Positions 7,158 to 16,434 of a stretch of 64,000 nucleotides of DNA are shown here, piece by piece. Every line of letters starts with the position of its first letter. Positions within the stretch are counted from its first letter, which is position 1. This DNA is from Chengkuizengella sediminis (GTDB lineage: Bacteria; Bacillota; Bacilli; Paenibacillales; KCTC-33759). The position numbers were made by a program, and so were the translations under genes. The DNA lies in assembly GCF_010078385.1 (NCBI RefSeq), contig NZ_SIJC01000005.1, positions 124,001 through 188,000 on the forward strand, given 5' to 3'. The notes under the pieces were generated by a model. It had not been told where the DNA came from. It saw only the letters and a list, made by a program, of their open reading frames with translations, and did no database searches.

Positions 7158-8228
7158 TCACTGTAATTTGTCCACAAAGTCAACCGTATCATTTAAAAAA
7201 AACTGATTAATGACTTCTAAACTGTTTATGTCTCTAATAGTTAAAATTGATTGATCGTTAGTATAAGAACTCGTATAAACTTCTCCAACCTGATAATCTG
7301 CATTTAAAATATCTTCTATATCACCATTCTGTATTAATTCCATTTTTGGTTTATCTTGTTCAAATGTTATTTTAACAAGCAAATTAATCCTTTCATTTCT
7401 CGCTGCATTTAACCTTATGCTCGTAAGGAAACTGTTTTCGTCTAACTTCACATTATTTCGATAATATACTTCTAGGATATATTTAGAATATGCAGAGAAA
7501 TCCATAGGATGAATATTTACGTTTAAATCACGATCTACTTCTAATATATCCCCATCGGTTAAAAACAAATATAACTTACCTTCTCTTGTATACGTTGGAT
7601 AAAGATTGGGGGTTTTTGCTATTAATTGTGTTTTGTCCAGCTCTTCTAAATCACGATTATATTTTTTGATTACCATGTGGTTGTTATGGGTTGTTTCTAC
7701 ATTGATAATATATTTATCCAAGGAACTCACTGTATGTACTATACTCCAACTATTAGTTGTTATACATTTATTTACTTTTATATCACAAATATCACTAACT
7801 TCATTTGTATATAAATTAGTGGCGATGTATTCAGATACTTCATCTTTATAATATTTATCTATAAAAGCTTCCTGACCTGTGTTAATAAACGAGAATTTTC
7901 GAGTATTTGAATTATATTTCATTACCTGTGAAATACCTGAAAAACGTGAATTAGGGAAATAAAAATTATTGTTATCAAAATCAAACACATCTGCATAACC
8001 AAAACGTTTATCTGTTATAACATATTTATCTACGAGTTCTCCATCTTTGTCTAATGCATTGATATACCCTTTCCTCTCATATGGTTTAATAAATTCAAAT
8101 AATAAATAATCTGCTTGGCTTTCAATTGATAATTCAGTTATATCATCAACTTTATTAACTTGAGTGCAGCCAGTAAATATAACAATAAATAAAATGAACA
8201 AAGTAAGTAATTTATTTAAATATCTCAT
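7158..8228 (-). CDS. Large lipoprotein of unknown function
   Basis: 356 residues with a signal peptide and lipobox VIFTGC (Cys21), so exported and lipid-anchored. After the signal the sequence is a run of beta-strand pairs (FGYADVFDFDNNNFYFP, RKFSFINTG, KYIINVETTHNNHMVIKKYN, GKLYLFLTDGDILEVDRD) of about 40-50 residues each, which suggests a beta-propeller-like domain. RBS CCAGGAGG is excellent. The gene lies between the SLH protein and the immunity cluster; no partner can be named. Confidence 0.65.
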   Translation of the reverse strand: MRYLNKLLTLFILFIVIFTGCTQVNKVDDITELSIESQADYLLFEFIKPYERKGYINALDKDGELVDKYVITDKRFGYADVFDFDNNNFYFPNSRFSGISQVMKYNSNTRKFSFINTGQEAFIDKYYKDEVSEYIATNLYTNEVSDICDIKVNKCITTNSWSIVHTVSSLDKYIINVETTHNNHMVIKKYNRDLEELDKTQLIAKTPNLYPTYTREGKLYLFLTDGDILEVDRDLNVNIHPMDFSAYSKYILEVYYRNNVKLDENSFLTSIRLNAARNERINLLVKITFEQDKPKMELIQNGDIEDILNADYQVGEVYTSSYTNDQSILTIRDINSLEVINQFFLNDTVDFVDKLQ

Positions 8229-8248
8229 TGTTCCTCCTGGAGCTTTAG

Positions 8249-8268
8249 CATAAAATTAGAGTTTTATT
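8249..8268. repeat. Island palindrome, copy 6
   Basis: CATAAAA-TTAGAG-TTTTATT, only 21 bp before the lipoprotein ATG, so it must overlap its promoter or short 5' UTR. Confidence 0.5.
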
Positions 8269-8337
8269 AAATTACTAAATAAGAAGTAATAATTTTAAAA
8301 ATCACTACTTCTTATTTTTATTGGCTTAATTCAACTC

Positions 8338-9603
8338 TTAATTTTCAGGACCAAATGCCACCCTAGTACCATCTTCAGTTATTATCTCATTAGAAAAATC
8401 ACTTATACTAAAATTAGTCCAAACTCTATGAACTTTTCCTGCCTTCAAATAATCTTCACTCGTAACTGTAGAAAGATTAAAATTATCAGGTTTAGTTCCT
8501 AACCATCCACCATAAATATAAGGTAAATAATTAGATAGAGTCAAACTGCTAGAAATATCTCTAGAAACTTCATAAGATAAATCCACATAAGCTACAATCC
8601 CGGTATAGTTGGAATTTGTTTCTTTTTGAAGATCTACAAACATAGGATCATAAATACCAGTTGCTATTCCATTTTCGTATTTAACAAAAATATAATTGTG
8701 AATAGTTGCTGTAATCAAGTTCTCTCTAGATACGATCTTCTTACCAATAACTTCTTTCAGTTCTGTAGTCTGAGTATCATAACCTAACACACCAATACTA
8801 TCAAAGTTAGTACCAGTTAGTCCTACCTCTCTTAATTCATTTAACACTATATAATTACTAGCAAAACTTCCTTCCTGCTCTAAATATCTATAAAGTATGG
8901 TAACAACTTCTGCTCTCGTAGTAGTTCTATCTAACCCAGCACTACCATCAGGGAACCCTGAAATAAGACCAGTCCCTTTAGCAATAGCCAAATAAGGAAC
9001 TTCTTCTTCATTAAAGCCTTCATTATAAAACTCAGCAAAAGGGAGTATAGTGTGCTGCGTATCATGGTAGGCAAACCTAAAACTCGGATTAGACTGTATC
9101 AATCCATTAACTAACCACTTTGTCATTTCCCATCTAGTCAAAATTTCATTAAATCCAAATTCGTTTCCATAATCAGATTCATCAATAATTCCAGAATTTA
9201 CAAGTCTGTAAACACTTCCACTAGCCCAATGACCTGAATCGATAAATCCGACAGGGCTTTGATTTGTCTTTAATTTACTAACCCTAGAAACAAGTGCTGC
9301 AAACTCAGCTCTTGTTATTTCACTATCTGGCCTAAATGTTCCATCTTGATAACCTGCCACATAACCATCTTCAACAGCCTTTAATATATTATTTTCTGCC
9401 CAATGACCCTCAACATCGGTGATTTCTGCTGAAGAAATACTTACTTCTTTAATTTTATTATTTTGATAATTTGTTTTTTTAACTATGGGTTGTGAAGAAA
9501 CATTCATTAAACCTATTTGATCATTATCGATTCCCTTAGCTAGAGTCGTATTACTCATACTCATTAAAGATAGTACCAAACACCCTGTAATTATCTTCTT
9601 CAT
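8338..9603 (-). CDS. Secreted S-layer-homology (SLH) domain protein
   Basis: 421 residues. A signal peptide (MKKIITGCLVLSLMSMSNTTLAKG) is followed by three SLH domains: residues about 60-110 (DVEGHWAENNILKAVEDGYVAGYQDGTFRPDSEITRAEF), 115-165 (divergent, GHWASGSVYRLVNSG) and 180-240 (YLAIAKGTGLISGFPDGSAGLDRTTTRAEV). SLH triplets bind pyruvylated secondary cell-wall polymer, so the protein is held on the cell wall. The C-terminal 180 residues match nothing I know. The gene stands alone, with no S-layer or pyruvyl transferase gene nearby. Confidence 0.85.
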   Translation of the reverse strand: MKKIITGCLVLSLMSMSNTTLAKGIDNDQIGLMNVSSQPIVKKTNYQNNKIKEVSISSAEITDVEGHWAENNILKAVEDGYVAGYQDGTFRPDSEITRAEFAALVSRVSKLKTNQSPVGFIDSGHWASGSVYRLVNSGIIDESDYGNEFGFNEILTRWEMTKWLVNGLIQSNPSFRFAYHDTQHTILPFAEFYNEGFNEEEVPYLAIAKGTGLISGFPDGSAGLDRTTTRAEVVTILYRYLEQEGSFASNYIVLNELREVGLTGTNFDSIGVLGYDTQTTELKEVIGKKIVSRENLITATIHNYIFVKYENGIATGIYDPMFVDLQKETNSNYTGIVAYVDLSYEVSRDISSSLTLSNYLPYIYGGWLGTKPDNFNLSTVTSEDYLKAGKVHRVWTNFSISDFSNEIITEDGTRVAFGPEN

Positions 9604-9748
9604 ACCTTATTTATCCCCACTTTTCTACTCTTTTTGAAACTATGTAACCTTCAGGCTACTATTAAACTTCCTACCTTATAAAGTGATTCCCTTCATTTTC
9701 AAAACACTTACTAGAACTTTAACTCCTATTAAGTACCTTATATATCCC

Positions 9749-9768
9749 GATAAATTCATTGTTTTATC
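9749..9768. repeat. Island palindrome, copy 7 (imperfect)
   Basis: GATAAA-N7-TTTTATC; spacer one base longer than in the other copies. 146 bp upstream of the SLH gene. Confidence 0.35.
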
Positions 9769-9788
9769 ATTTCATAACCAACTTAAGC

Positions 9789-10082
9789 CTAATATTTTTT
9801 TGCTTGTTCAACATTAATTAATTTAACTTCGTAATCGTCATAAAGATCATCCCAGTCCTCATTATTGTAAAGAGAGTATTCTACTCCAACTTTGGTTAAC
9901 TTCTGTATATCAATTGTAATGAGTTGTGTTACTTTCCCTTCATTTTCACCTGATTTTATAAATGTTTTTTCTACAGTTGAACAAGATTTTAATCTCTTTT
10001 TAAGTTCATCAAGTTCCTTTACTTGTTCTCTTAGATTATCAAAATCCTCGATAGATATATTTACTGTTCCTTTAATATTCAT
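9789..10082 (-). CDS. Small hypothetical protein with N-terminal coiled coil
   Basis: 97 residues behind AAAGGAG. After MNIKGTVNISIEDFDNL comes a heptad-like helix (REQVKELDELKKRLKSC) and then an acidic end (YNNEDWDDLYDDYEVKL). It resembles small phage or mobile-element encoded proteins in composition, but no phage genes are nearby. I do not recognise it. Confidence 0.5.
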   Translation of the reverse strand: MNIKGTVNISIEDFDNLREQVKELDELKKRLKSCSTVEKTFIKSGENEGKVTQLITIDIQKLTKVGVEYSLYNNEDWDDLYDDYEVKLINVEQAKKY

Positions 10083-10296
10083 TTCACTTTCTCCTTTCGG
10101 TGACTGAACTTTTAAACTCTTTTTCCATAAAAATCATTTTTGACTAAACACGATCCTGTAATTTCTTTTGTCATTTTTTCTATCCTCTCATAGTAGTCTT
10201 GGAAGTCAATCAATCACTAACCTAAAAACGGAGTTATAATGAACAATAATCCAGAGCAAATCAACAAGTCTCGTAGTAAGTGATCGTTATAGTCTG

Positions 10297-11421
10297 TTAA
10301 GTACTTATAGATTCATTTAAAAAATATACTCGTCGTATTGATGACATTTCCATCATTGTTTGAATATGCTCTGATTGATGTTTAATATCAAAACTTTGCT
10401 TTTCATTTAAGACAAAAATGCCACCAGTATATGAACTATAGTTTTTGTTTTCTTCTATTACAACCCCTATTTCACATGCGATATCTGAAAATGATTCTTC
10501 ATATTTCAAACTACGTTTAGGTGATAAATACAACATCGCTAAGTTGGCTAGTTCTTTATTTTCTTCCATCGTACAGATCTTCGTTATTTCATTTACAAGC
10601 GTCTCATCATATATTGAAAGATAATCGTTTATATCAAGTATATCTTCTCTTAAAATGTTTAATAGAGGTTTTGATTCCAATTCTATGTCTTCTTTTATGA
10701 CTCTTTTATATATTTCTTTTAAAATAAGATCTTTCCCAACAACAAAAGGATGCCCAAAGCCATTCTTATATAACGTTTTCTTCATACTTATCATACATTC
10801 AATTTCTGGAACACCATCCACATTTATCATCAGCTTATCCTCTTTAAAACGAAGTGAATCAGTTAAACGGTTTATATCAAAAGGTCTGATTTGAATCCTA
10901 GAATAATATAAATCTCGATTCCAAAAATCTAACTGATCTAATGAGAGTGCACCGAAAAGAATTTCTTCAATCATTTTATATGCTCCATCACCTTTTAACA
11001 CATGTGATACATCTTCCAACAAATTTGGTGTACGCATTAAAATATTTGTGATGTCTTCACTTTCTTCTATGATTCGTATAGACAAATCACCGTGATCATG
11101 CCCTGATATACTTTGAAAGCAATGCGAAAATGGACCGTGACCGATATCATGTAATAGGGCGGAAACAGTGGCCACTTTTAACTCATACGATGATAGGGTA
11201 ATCTCATTGCTCTTCATGAGTTTGGATAAAACTTGTTTACTTAATTCATAAACACCTAATGAATGCTGAAACCTCGTATGTACTGCTTTTTCTTGAAGAA
11301 AAAAAGTATTTCCTTGCTGTTTGATTGAGGATAACCTTTGAAATGCTTTTGATTGTATTAAATCTATAATGTCATTATCTTCAATTTGAATCGTTTTATA
11401 TATAGGGTCTGTGAATTGCAT
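10297..11421 (-). CDS. HD-domain phosphohydrolase (YwfO/dNTPase type)
   Basis: 374 residues. The start at ATG 11421 follows GGAGG; the frame is open upstream but without a ribosome site. HD metal ligands are visible: His53 in TRFQHSLGVYEL, the pair His91-Asp92 in LLHDIGHGPFSH, and a later Asp in LSLDQLDFWNRDLYYSR. This is the HD arrangement of dNTP triphosphohydrolase-like proteins such as Bacillus YwfO. It probably hydrolyses nucleotides in the cytosol, using Mn or similar metal. It stands between the island and the DUF402 gene, apparently as a single gene. Confidence 0.8.
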   Translation of the reverse strand: MQFTDPIYKTIQIEDNDIIDLIQSKAFQRLSSIKQQGNTFFLQEKAVHTRFQHSLGVYELSKQVLSKLMKSNEITLSSYELKVATVSALLHDIGHGPFSHCFQSISGHDHGDLSIRIIEESEDITNILMRTPNLLEDVSHVLKGDGAYKMIEEILFGALSLDQLDFWNRDLYYSRIQIRPFDINRLTDSLRFKEDKLMINVDGVPEIECMISMKKTLYKNGFGHPFVVGKDLILKEIYKRVIKEDIELESKPLLNILREDILDINDYLSIYDETLVNEITKICTMEENKELANLAMLYLSPKRSLKYEESFSDIACEIGVVIEENKNYSSYTGGIFVLNEKQSFDIKHQSEHIQTMMEMSSIRRVYFLNESIST

Positions 11422-11517
11422 GTTAACCTCCACTCTTTTTCTCTTTATTTCAATATACATCAATTCCGTTATTCATATCTCAAATCAATTATATATACAA
11501 AAAGAATATCAAAAAAA

Positions 11518-12021
11518 TCATTTTGTATTTGGGATTTGATTTATATAATTTTCTAATGTACCGTCAAACGGGAAACGTTTGTTTTTTAAGTTTAACTGTA
11601 AATCATCTAATGTCTCCCATACTTTGTTCACAACTTCTGCTGGGTAATTATATTTCATTTGATGGGTTTCAAATTCATCTTCATCAAGCACCTTCCACTT
11701 GCCATCTCTTTTTACAAAATCTATATCTAAGTCAATAAATGTGAGCAATCCTTTTTTATAATTAGACGGTTTGGCAATGTTACAATAAATATCTCTTGGT
11801 TTTCTGTTTTCCACTTCCATAGAAATGGTATACCACTCTTTAAAAGGATAAAGTTCTATCCACCAATTATTAGCAGTAAAAACTATATTTTTAGTATAAT
11901 GTTTAATTTCAGTTTCTGGATAAGAAAGTATGACAACATATTCATCGTTTAAATCCAACACTTCAGACTGCCATGTATAATGTGGTTTACCATCGTATTT
12001 CTGTGCTTGTATAGTGATCAC
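11518..12021 (-). CDS. DUF402 protein, possible nucleoside phosphatase
   Basis: 167 residues from GTG 12021, chosen because GGAGG sits 8 bp before it. The pattern KPHYTWQSEVLDLNDEYVVI, NNWWIELYPFKEWYTISMEV, then CNIAKPS and LTFIDLDIDFVKRDGKWKVLDEDEFE is the DUF402 beta barrel, with the acidic DLDIDxxxxxxxxxxxxDEDE metal site. Relatives include nucleoside tri-/diphosphatase (YgaC/Ntdp) and FomD. Exact substrate is unknown. Confidence 0.75.
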   Translation of the reverse strand: MITIQAQKYDGKPHYTWQSEVLDLNDEYVVILSYPETEIKHYTKNIVFTANNWWIELYPFKEWYTISMEVENRKPRDIYCNIAKPSNYKKGLLTFIDLDIDFVKRDGKWKVLDEDEFETHQMKYNYPAEVVNKVWETLDDLQLNLKNKRFPFDGTLENYINQIPNTK

Positions 12022-12189
12022 GAATTTAACCTCCAAACATAAAAAACTTCGATTTAAATCCATTTAACTCATCGAGTTTTACATGATTTATTATACCTTT
12101 AAACCTTGACTTGAGCTATGCTGAGGAAACCTTTGCTTTTAAATCTAGAATTAATATAATAGTATTTAGGTTAAAGTGAGGTGAAATCA

Positions 12190-12354
12190 TTGCAAATAGA
12201 TGGTTCTATTGTCTTTCAACTATTCTCATTTCTTATTTTATTTATGATCCCAGTGGTTATTGTATATTTCATACGTGTATCAAGAAGAAAAAAACAGCAG
12301 TTGGATTCAATCGAGGAAAAATTAAATAAAGTATTAAATGATACTAATAAGTAA
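12190..12354 (+). CDS. Hidden 54-residue membrane protein, DUF4083-like
   Basis: TTG 12190 follows AGTGAGGTG. The product has a TM helix (SIVFQLFSFLILFMIPVVIV) and then RVSRRKKQQLDSIEEKLNKVLND, a basic patch plus a short coiled coil. This is the layout of the small Bacillus DUF4083 proteins, as I remember them. It stands alone on the plus strand among minus-strand genes and is followed by a terminator. Function unknown. Confidence 0.65.
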   Translation: MQIDGSIVFQLFSFLILFMIPVVIVYFIRVSRRKKQQLDSIEEKLNKVLNDTNK

Positions 12355-12364
12355 TAAACAAACT

Positions 12365-12430
12365 AAAAAGCCACTTAGTACGATCATGAGTAGAGTTTTA
12401 ATCTATTCATTCATACTTTAGTGGCTTTTT
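12365..12430. terminator. Bidirectional intrinsic terminator
   Basis: AAAAAGCCACT (12365-12375) pairs perfectly with AGTGGCTTTTT (12420-12430); T runs on both sides. It separates the converging 54-codon gene and the aldehyde dehydrogenase gene. Confidence 0.65.
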
Positions 12431-12487
12431 AAAATACGTTTATAATTTTAAATCATAATTTCTAGTTAACTAAATATATTATTCTAT

Positions 12488-13978
12488 TTATGCAAAATCA
12501 ACATCGATCTGAGCTCTTTGTAAATCTCCACTGTAATCGATATAAATTGTTTTCCACTCACTGAAGGTGTCTAGAGCTGCTTGCCCAGCTTCACGTTTAC
12601 CATTCCCAGTATTTTTTGTGCCACCAAATGGCATTTGAATCTCAGCCCCAGAGGTACTGTGGTTAATATATACGATTCCCGTATCCACTTTTCGAACTGC
12701 TTTTAATGCTTTACTCAAGTCTCTAGTAAAGATAGCTGAAGATAATCCATAATCTACAGAATTATTCACTTCAATAGCCTCGTCAAAAGTGTCTACAGAA
12801 ATAATAGATAAAATAGGACCAAAAATTTCTTCAGTTGCAAATGCACTTGAAGGTGATACAGGTCCAATGACGGTAGGCTCAAAATAGTATCCTTCGTCAC
12901 CTATCTTATTTCCACCACAATGGATTGGAACTCCATCCTTTTTAGCTATGTCTACATATTGCTCAACTCTTTTTAATGCTTGGCTATTAATTAATGGACC
13001 CACGTTCACATCATGTTTTATCCCATTTCCGATTTTTAATTGTGCTACTTCCTCTAATAATAGTGGTGTTAGTTCTTCTAAAACAGATTTTTGAACAATG
13101 ATACGACTAGTAGAAGTACATCTTTGTCCTGTAGTTCCAAAAGCACCCCAAGCAATTGCACGAGCAGCTAAAGGTAAATCTGCATCTTCCAATACAATAA
13201 TAGCATTTTTCCCTCCTAATTCTAGGGAAACTTGCTTATGATTTGAAGCACATGCTTGATAAACCTTTTGTCCTACATGTGTTGATCCTGTAAAAGAAAT
13301 TAAGGATACATCAGGATGTGAAACTAATGCTTCCCCAACTTTCTCTTCTCCACCAACTACTAAATTAATAACCCCTTCAGGTAACCCAGCATTCATCATA
13401 CATTTTACAAATTCTGCTGCGATTCCTGAAGTATTTGGTGAAGGCTTCCAAACGACGGTATTTCCCACGATTAGGGATGGGAATATTTTCCACGATGGTA
13501 CAGCAACAGGGAAATTAAACGCTGAAATCGCACCTATGACCCCTAATGGCTCTCTTATTGCCATTGCCATTTTATTAGGAAGCTCTGAAGGAACAACTTC
13601 TCCACTTAACCTTCTTCCTTCTCCTCCCATATAATAAGCCATATCAATCGCTTCTTGTATCTCTCCTTCAGATTCCGTGATCACTTTTCCCATTTCTAAA
13701 GTCATCAATTCACTAAGCTCTTGTTTTCTTTTCTTTAGTTCCTCCGCAATTTTGAATAACATTTCTCCTCTTTTAGGGGGTGGGAAACTTGACCACTCTT
13801 TAAATGCTCTTTTAGAAGATTCAACAGCACGCTGCACATCCACCTCAGTTGCAATGTTTACAGTAGAGACAGGTTCCAACGTTGCAGGATTAATATTTGT
13901 GATCGTGTTGTCATTGAATTCATCCCATTTTCCATCAATAAAATTGCTTACTTTTAGAACATTATTATTATTCATCAT
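12488..13978 (-). CDS. Aldehyde dehydrogenase, probably succinate-semialdehyde type
   Basis: 496 residues from ATG 13978 (the next ATG at 13975 is equally possible; an in-frame GTG at 13984 is inside the ribosome site). NAD(P)-aldehyde dehydrogenase marks are all present: FTGSTHVGQ, the catalytic Glu in LELGGKN, the catalytic Cys in GQRCTSTSR, EEIFGPILSI and the MPFGG segment. Directly behind gabT (27 bp), it would oxidise succinate semialdehyde from GABA to succinate. The family is broad, so another semialdehyde cannot be excluded. Confidence 0.85.
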   Translation of the reverse strand: MMNNNNVLKVSNFIDGKWDEFNDNTITNINPATLEPVSTVNIATEVDVQRAVESSKRAFKEWSSFPPPKRGEMLFKIAEELKKRKQELSELMTLEMGKVITESEGEIQEAIDMAYYMGGEGRRLSGEVVPSELPNKMAMAIREPLGVIGAISAFNFPVAVPSWKIFPSLIVGNTVVWKPSPNTSGIAAEFVKCMMNAGLPEGVINLVVGGEEKVGEALVSHPDVSLISFTGSTHVGQKVYQACASNHKQVSLELGGKNAIIVLEDADLPLAARAIAWGAFGTTGQRCTSTSRIIVQKSVLEELTPLLLEEVAQLKIGNGIKHDVNVGPLINSQALKRVEQYVDIAKKDGVPIHCGGNKIGDEGYYFEPTVIGPVSPSSAFATEEIFGPILSIISVDTFDEAIEVNNSVDYGLSSAIFTRDLSKALKAVRKVDTGIVYINHSTSGAEIQMPFGGTKNTGNGKREAGQAALDTFSEWKTIYIDYSGDLQRAQIDVDFA

Positions 13979-14011
13979 ATCCACCCTTTTTAACTTTATA
14001 TAGTATCAACC

Positions 14012-15361
14012 TTATGACTTTACAGTTTCCACAGACTCAATAACTTCAGTAATAATGGATAATGCCTCATCTAGTTGTTCATTGGTAATAACTAAAGGGC
14101 ATAAAAATCTTAATACATTTCCATATATACCAGCTTTAAATAAAATCACACCTCTTTGAACACATTCTTGAATAATTCTTGTGGTTTGTTCAGTAGCTGG
14201 CTCTCTAGTAGAATGGTCATTCACTAATTCGATCGCGACCATAGCTCCAACTCCTCTGATCTCACCCACTAAAGAAGATTTCTCAGAAATAGCTTCAAAT
14301 GTCGCTCTTATTTTTCCACCAATTTCGTTAGCTCTATGTCCTAAATCCAACTTATCGTACGCTTCTAATACTGCAAGTCCTGCAGAACAAGCAACAGGAT
14401 TTCCTACAAATGTTCCTCCGATTGCACCATCACCAGCTGCATCCATAATTTCTGCCTTCCCTATTACACCTGATAAAGGTAACCCTGCAGCAATAGATTT
14501 GCCTACTGTAATTAAGTCAGGTTCTAACCCAAAATGCTCTGATGCAAAAAATCTCCCTGTTCTTCCAAATCCAGTCTGTACTTCATCAACGATAAAAAGA
14601 ATACCTAAGTCTTTACATAATTGTTGTACTCGATTTAAATACCCAATAGGAGGTACGATAAATCCAGCTTCACCTTGAATCGGTTCGATAATGACAGCTG
14701 CTGTTTCTTCTGCAGCGACTCTATATTCAAACACATTTTTCAATTGCTCTATAGCAATATCACATACTTCTTCTTCATTTGGATGACCAGGCCAACGGTA
14801 AGTATAAGGATAAGGAATTCGATAAACATCTGAAGCAAAAGGCCCCATTTCTGCTTTATATGGTCTTACTTTACTAGTTAGAGTAAGAGCCATGTATGTC
14901 CTACCATGAAAAGCACCTTCAAAACAAATAACTGCTTTTTTGCCCGTATATTTTCTAGCAATTTTCACAGCACTTTCTACAGCTTCAGCACCAGAATTTA
15001 AAAAACAAGCTTTTTTATGAAATGTTCCAGGAGCTTTTGTACATAGCTTTTCTGCTAAATCAATATAGGGTTCGTAGGGGATAACTGTAAAATCAGTATG
15101 TGTATATTTTTTACTAGTTTCGATGATCTGATCAACAACTAATGGGTTGCTGTGTCCTACATTTAGAGAACCCACACCACCAGCCAAGTCTATAAAAGTA
15201 TTATCATCTATGTCTCTAATAACAGCACCATTGGCTTCTTTAATAATAGAGGGGACTAGGCTTTTTTTTACTTTTGCTTCAGCAACAAACCGTTCCATTT
15301 TATCCATAATTACTTTTGATTTTGGTCCCGGTAAATCAGTTTTTATGTTTGCATATGTCAA
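14012..15361 (-). CDS. gabT: 4-aminobutyrate aminotransferase
   Basis: 449 residues, class III PLP aminotransferase. The start is TTG 15361 behind GAGGTG. Seen: the LNSGAEAVESAVKIAR cofactor-phosphate loop, FHGRT, EPIQGEAGF, the VDEVQTGFGRTG motif, and the Schiff-base Lys in DLITVGKSIAAGLPLSG. Length and motifs fit GabT, which moves the amino group of GABA to 2-oxoglutarate. With the downstream dehydrogenase it forms a GABA shunt. No GabR-like or sigma-54 activator gene is near, and I found no -24/-12 promoter. Confidence 0.9.
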   Translation of the reverse strand: MTYANIKTDLPGPKSKVIMDKMERFVAEAKVKKSLVPSIIKEANGAVIRDIDDNTFIDLAGGVGSLNVGHSNPLVVDQIIETSKKYTHTDFTVIPYEPYIDLAEKLCTKAPGTFHKKACFLNSGAEAVESAVKIARKYTGKKAVICFEGAFHGRTYMALTLTSKVRPYKAEMGPFASDVYRIPYPYTYRWPGHPNEEEVCDIAIEQLKNVFEYRVAAEETAAVIIEPIQGEAGFIVPPIGYLNRVQQLCKDLGILFIVDEVQTGFGRTGRFFASEHFGLEPDLITVGKSIAAGLPLSGVIGKAEIMDAAGDGAIGGTFVGNPVACSAGLAVLEAYDKLDLGHRANEIGGKIRATFEAISEKSSLVGEIRGVGAMVAIELVNDHSTREPATEQTTRIIQECVQRGVILFKAGIYGNVLRFLCPLVITNEQLDEALSIITEVIESVETVKS

Positions 15362-15928
15362 AATAAATCACCTCTTATATTTTTTGCTTAGTACCATTTG
15401 ATTACAGCCTTCTTTCCAGTTATACGTAAGATAACACCCCCAAATAAACCACTATTCCTTAAAGGTAAGAGGTTAACAATCAACTAAATTGTCTAGTAGT
15501 TTCATATTCAATTTGTAAATCTAATCTTATCGCTTTATGAATCATGTATATTAATAAATACGTTTTTCACAGAAAAAAAGAACATGTATAAAGTACATTT
15601 TCTTTCATAAAAAATACTGACTTTAGTGTTTAGAACAAACCTTGATCTACCATTAATTTTGTAAGCCCTTTCATAATTATTCCTACGATTAGAAAGTACA
15701 AAAAGAACGACACGCAAGTATATATCCTCACCTTTAATTACTTATATTTTAATTTAATACAAGCTAATGGTCAATCATTATTTTCCATATCACTGGATAA
15801 ATTAACAATATATTACTTTAACGCATTCTAGCTTTATAACTTTATAAAACTACCTTATTAATCTACTAAAAATGCCACCAAACAATTAAATTAACTAACT
15901 TTTCGTAGCTTAGGTGACATTTAAACAC
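15362..15928. other. Intergenic region without a supported gene
   Basis: AT-rich. A 60-codon frame (15535-15717, minus) exists but its composition is unlike a protein and its ribosome site is weak. The segment probably holds the promoter of gabT. Confidence 0.4.
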
Positions 15929-16411
15929 TTATTTTTCTGTTACAATCATATCTTCTCTTATTTGTGTTAATATTTCACCTAACCAATTCGTACCTTTCCA
16001 GGTTTTTCGATTTAATATTTTAGGATTATCCTCACTTAAGCCTACTCCCCATATTGGATCTACTGGACTAGCTTCTACTATGGTGGTTCCTTTCGTTTCA
16101 AGTAGTTTTTGTTTTAACTGTTTGTTTTGCGTAAACTTTGCAAAATTCCCATCGTAAACAATCTTTTTGCAATTTGATTCCCATATTTCTTGGTCAAAAT
16201 TTTTCACTTTTCTCCCTAATTTTTTTTGATCACTCGGTGAGGAGCTCTTTAGTATCTTTTCTGCGATTAGATGATCCTCAAATAACTTTGCTTTCATAAA
16301 CATCATGTATTGTTCTGTACAATTAAATAGAATTTGATCTACTATAAAATTACATTTGTGCCATTGTGAAAATGGAGATGCGGTTCTCCAAAAAAATGTG
16401 AATTTTTCCAT
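15929..16411 (-). CDS. NADAR-family N-glycosidase-like protein (YbiA type)
   Basis: 160 residues. The NADAR (DUF1768) signature is clear: FFWRTASPFSQWHKCNFIVD, CTEQYMMFMKAKLF, the helix IWESNCKKIVYDGNFAKF, and DPIWGVGLSEDNPK. YbiA-like NADAR proteins hydrolyse reactive early riboflavin intermediates; other members remove ADP-ribose. It lies just behind the NUDIX and GNAT genes, so a housekeeping damage-repair role is plausible. Confidence 0.85.
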   Translation of the reverse strand: MEKFTFFWRTASPFSQWHKCNFIVDQILFNCTEQYMMFMKAKLFEDHLIAEKILKSSSPSDQKKLGRKVKNFDQEIWESNCKKIVYDGNFAKFTQNKQLKQKLLETKGTTIVEASPVDPIWGVGLSEDNPKILNRKTWKGTNWLGEILTQIREDMIVTEK

Positions 16412-16434
16412 TCTTTTTATATCCCCCTATTAAA

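Noticed and set aside
10120-10210. 20-codon minus-strand frame with AGAGGAT upstream
   Set aside because: Reads like the tail of a lost gene (DFQDYYERIEKMTKEITGS), but too short to name.
10239-10283. 14-codon plus-strand frame with GGAG (MNNNPEQINKSRSK)
   Set aside because: Short and without promoter or terminator; resemblance to small acid-soluble spore proteins is too weak.
15535-15717. 60-codon minus-strand frame upstream of gabT
   Set aside because: Composition is not protein-like, the ribosome site is weak, and no domain or conservation can be seen.
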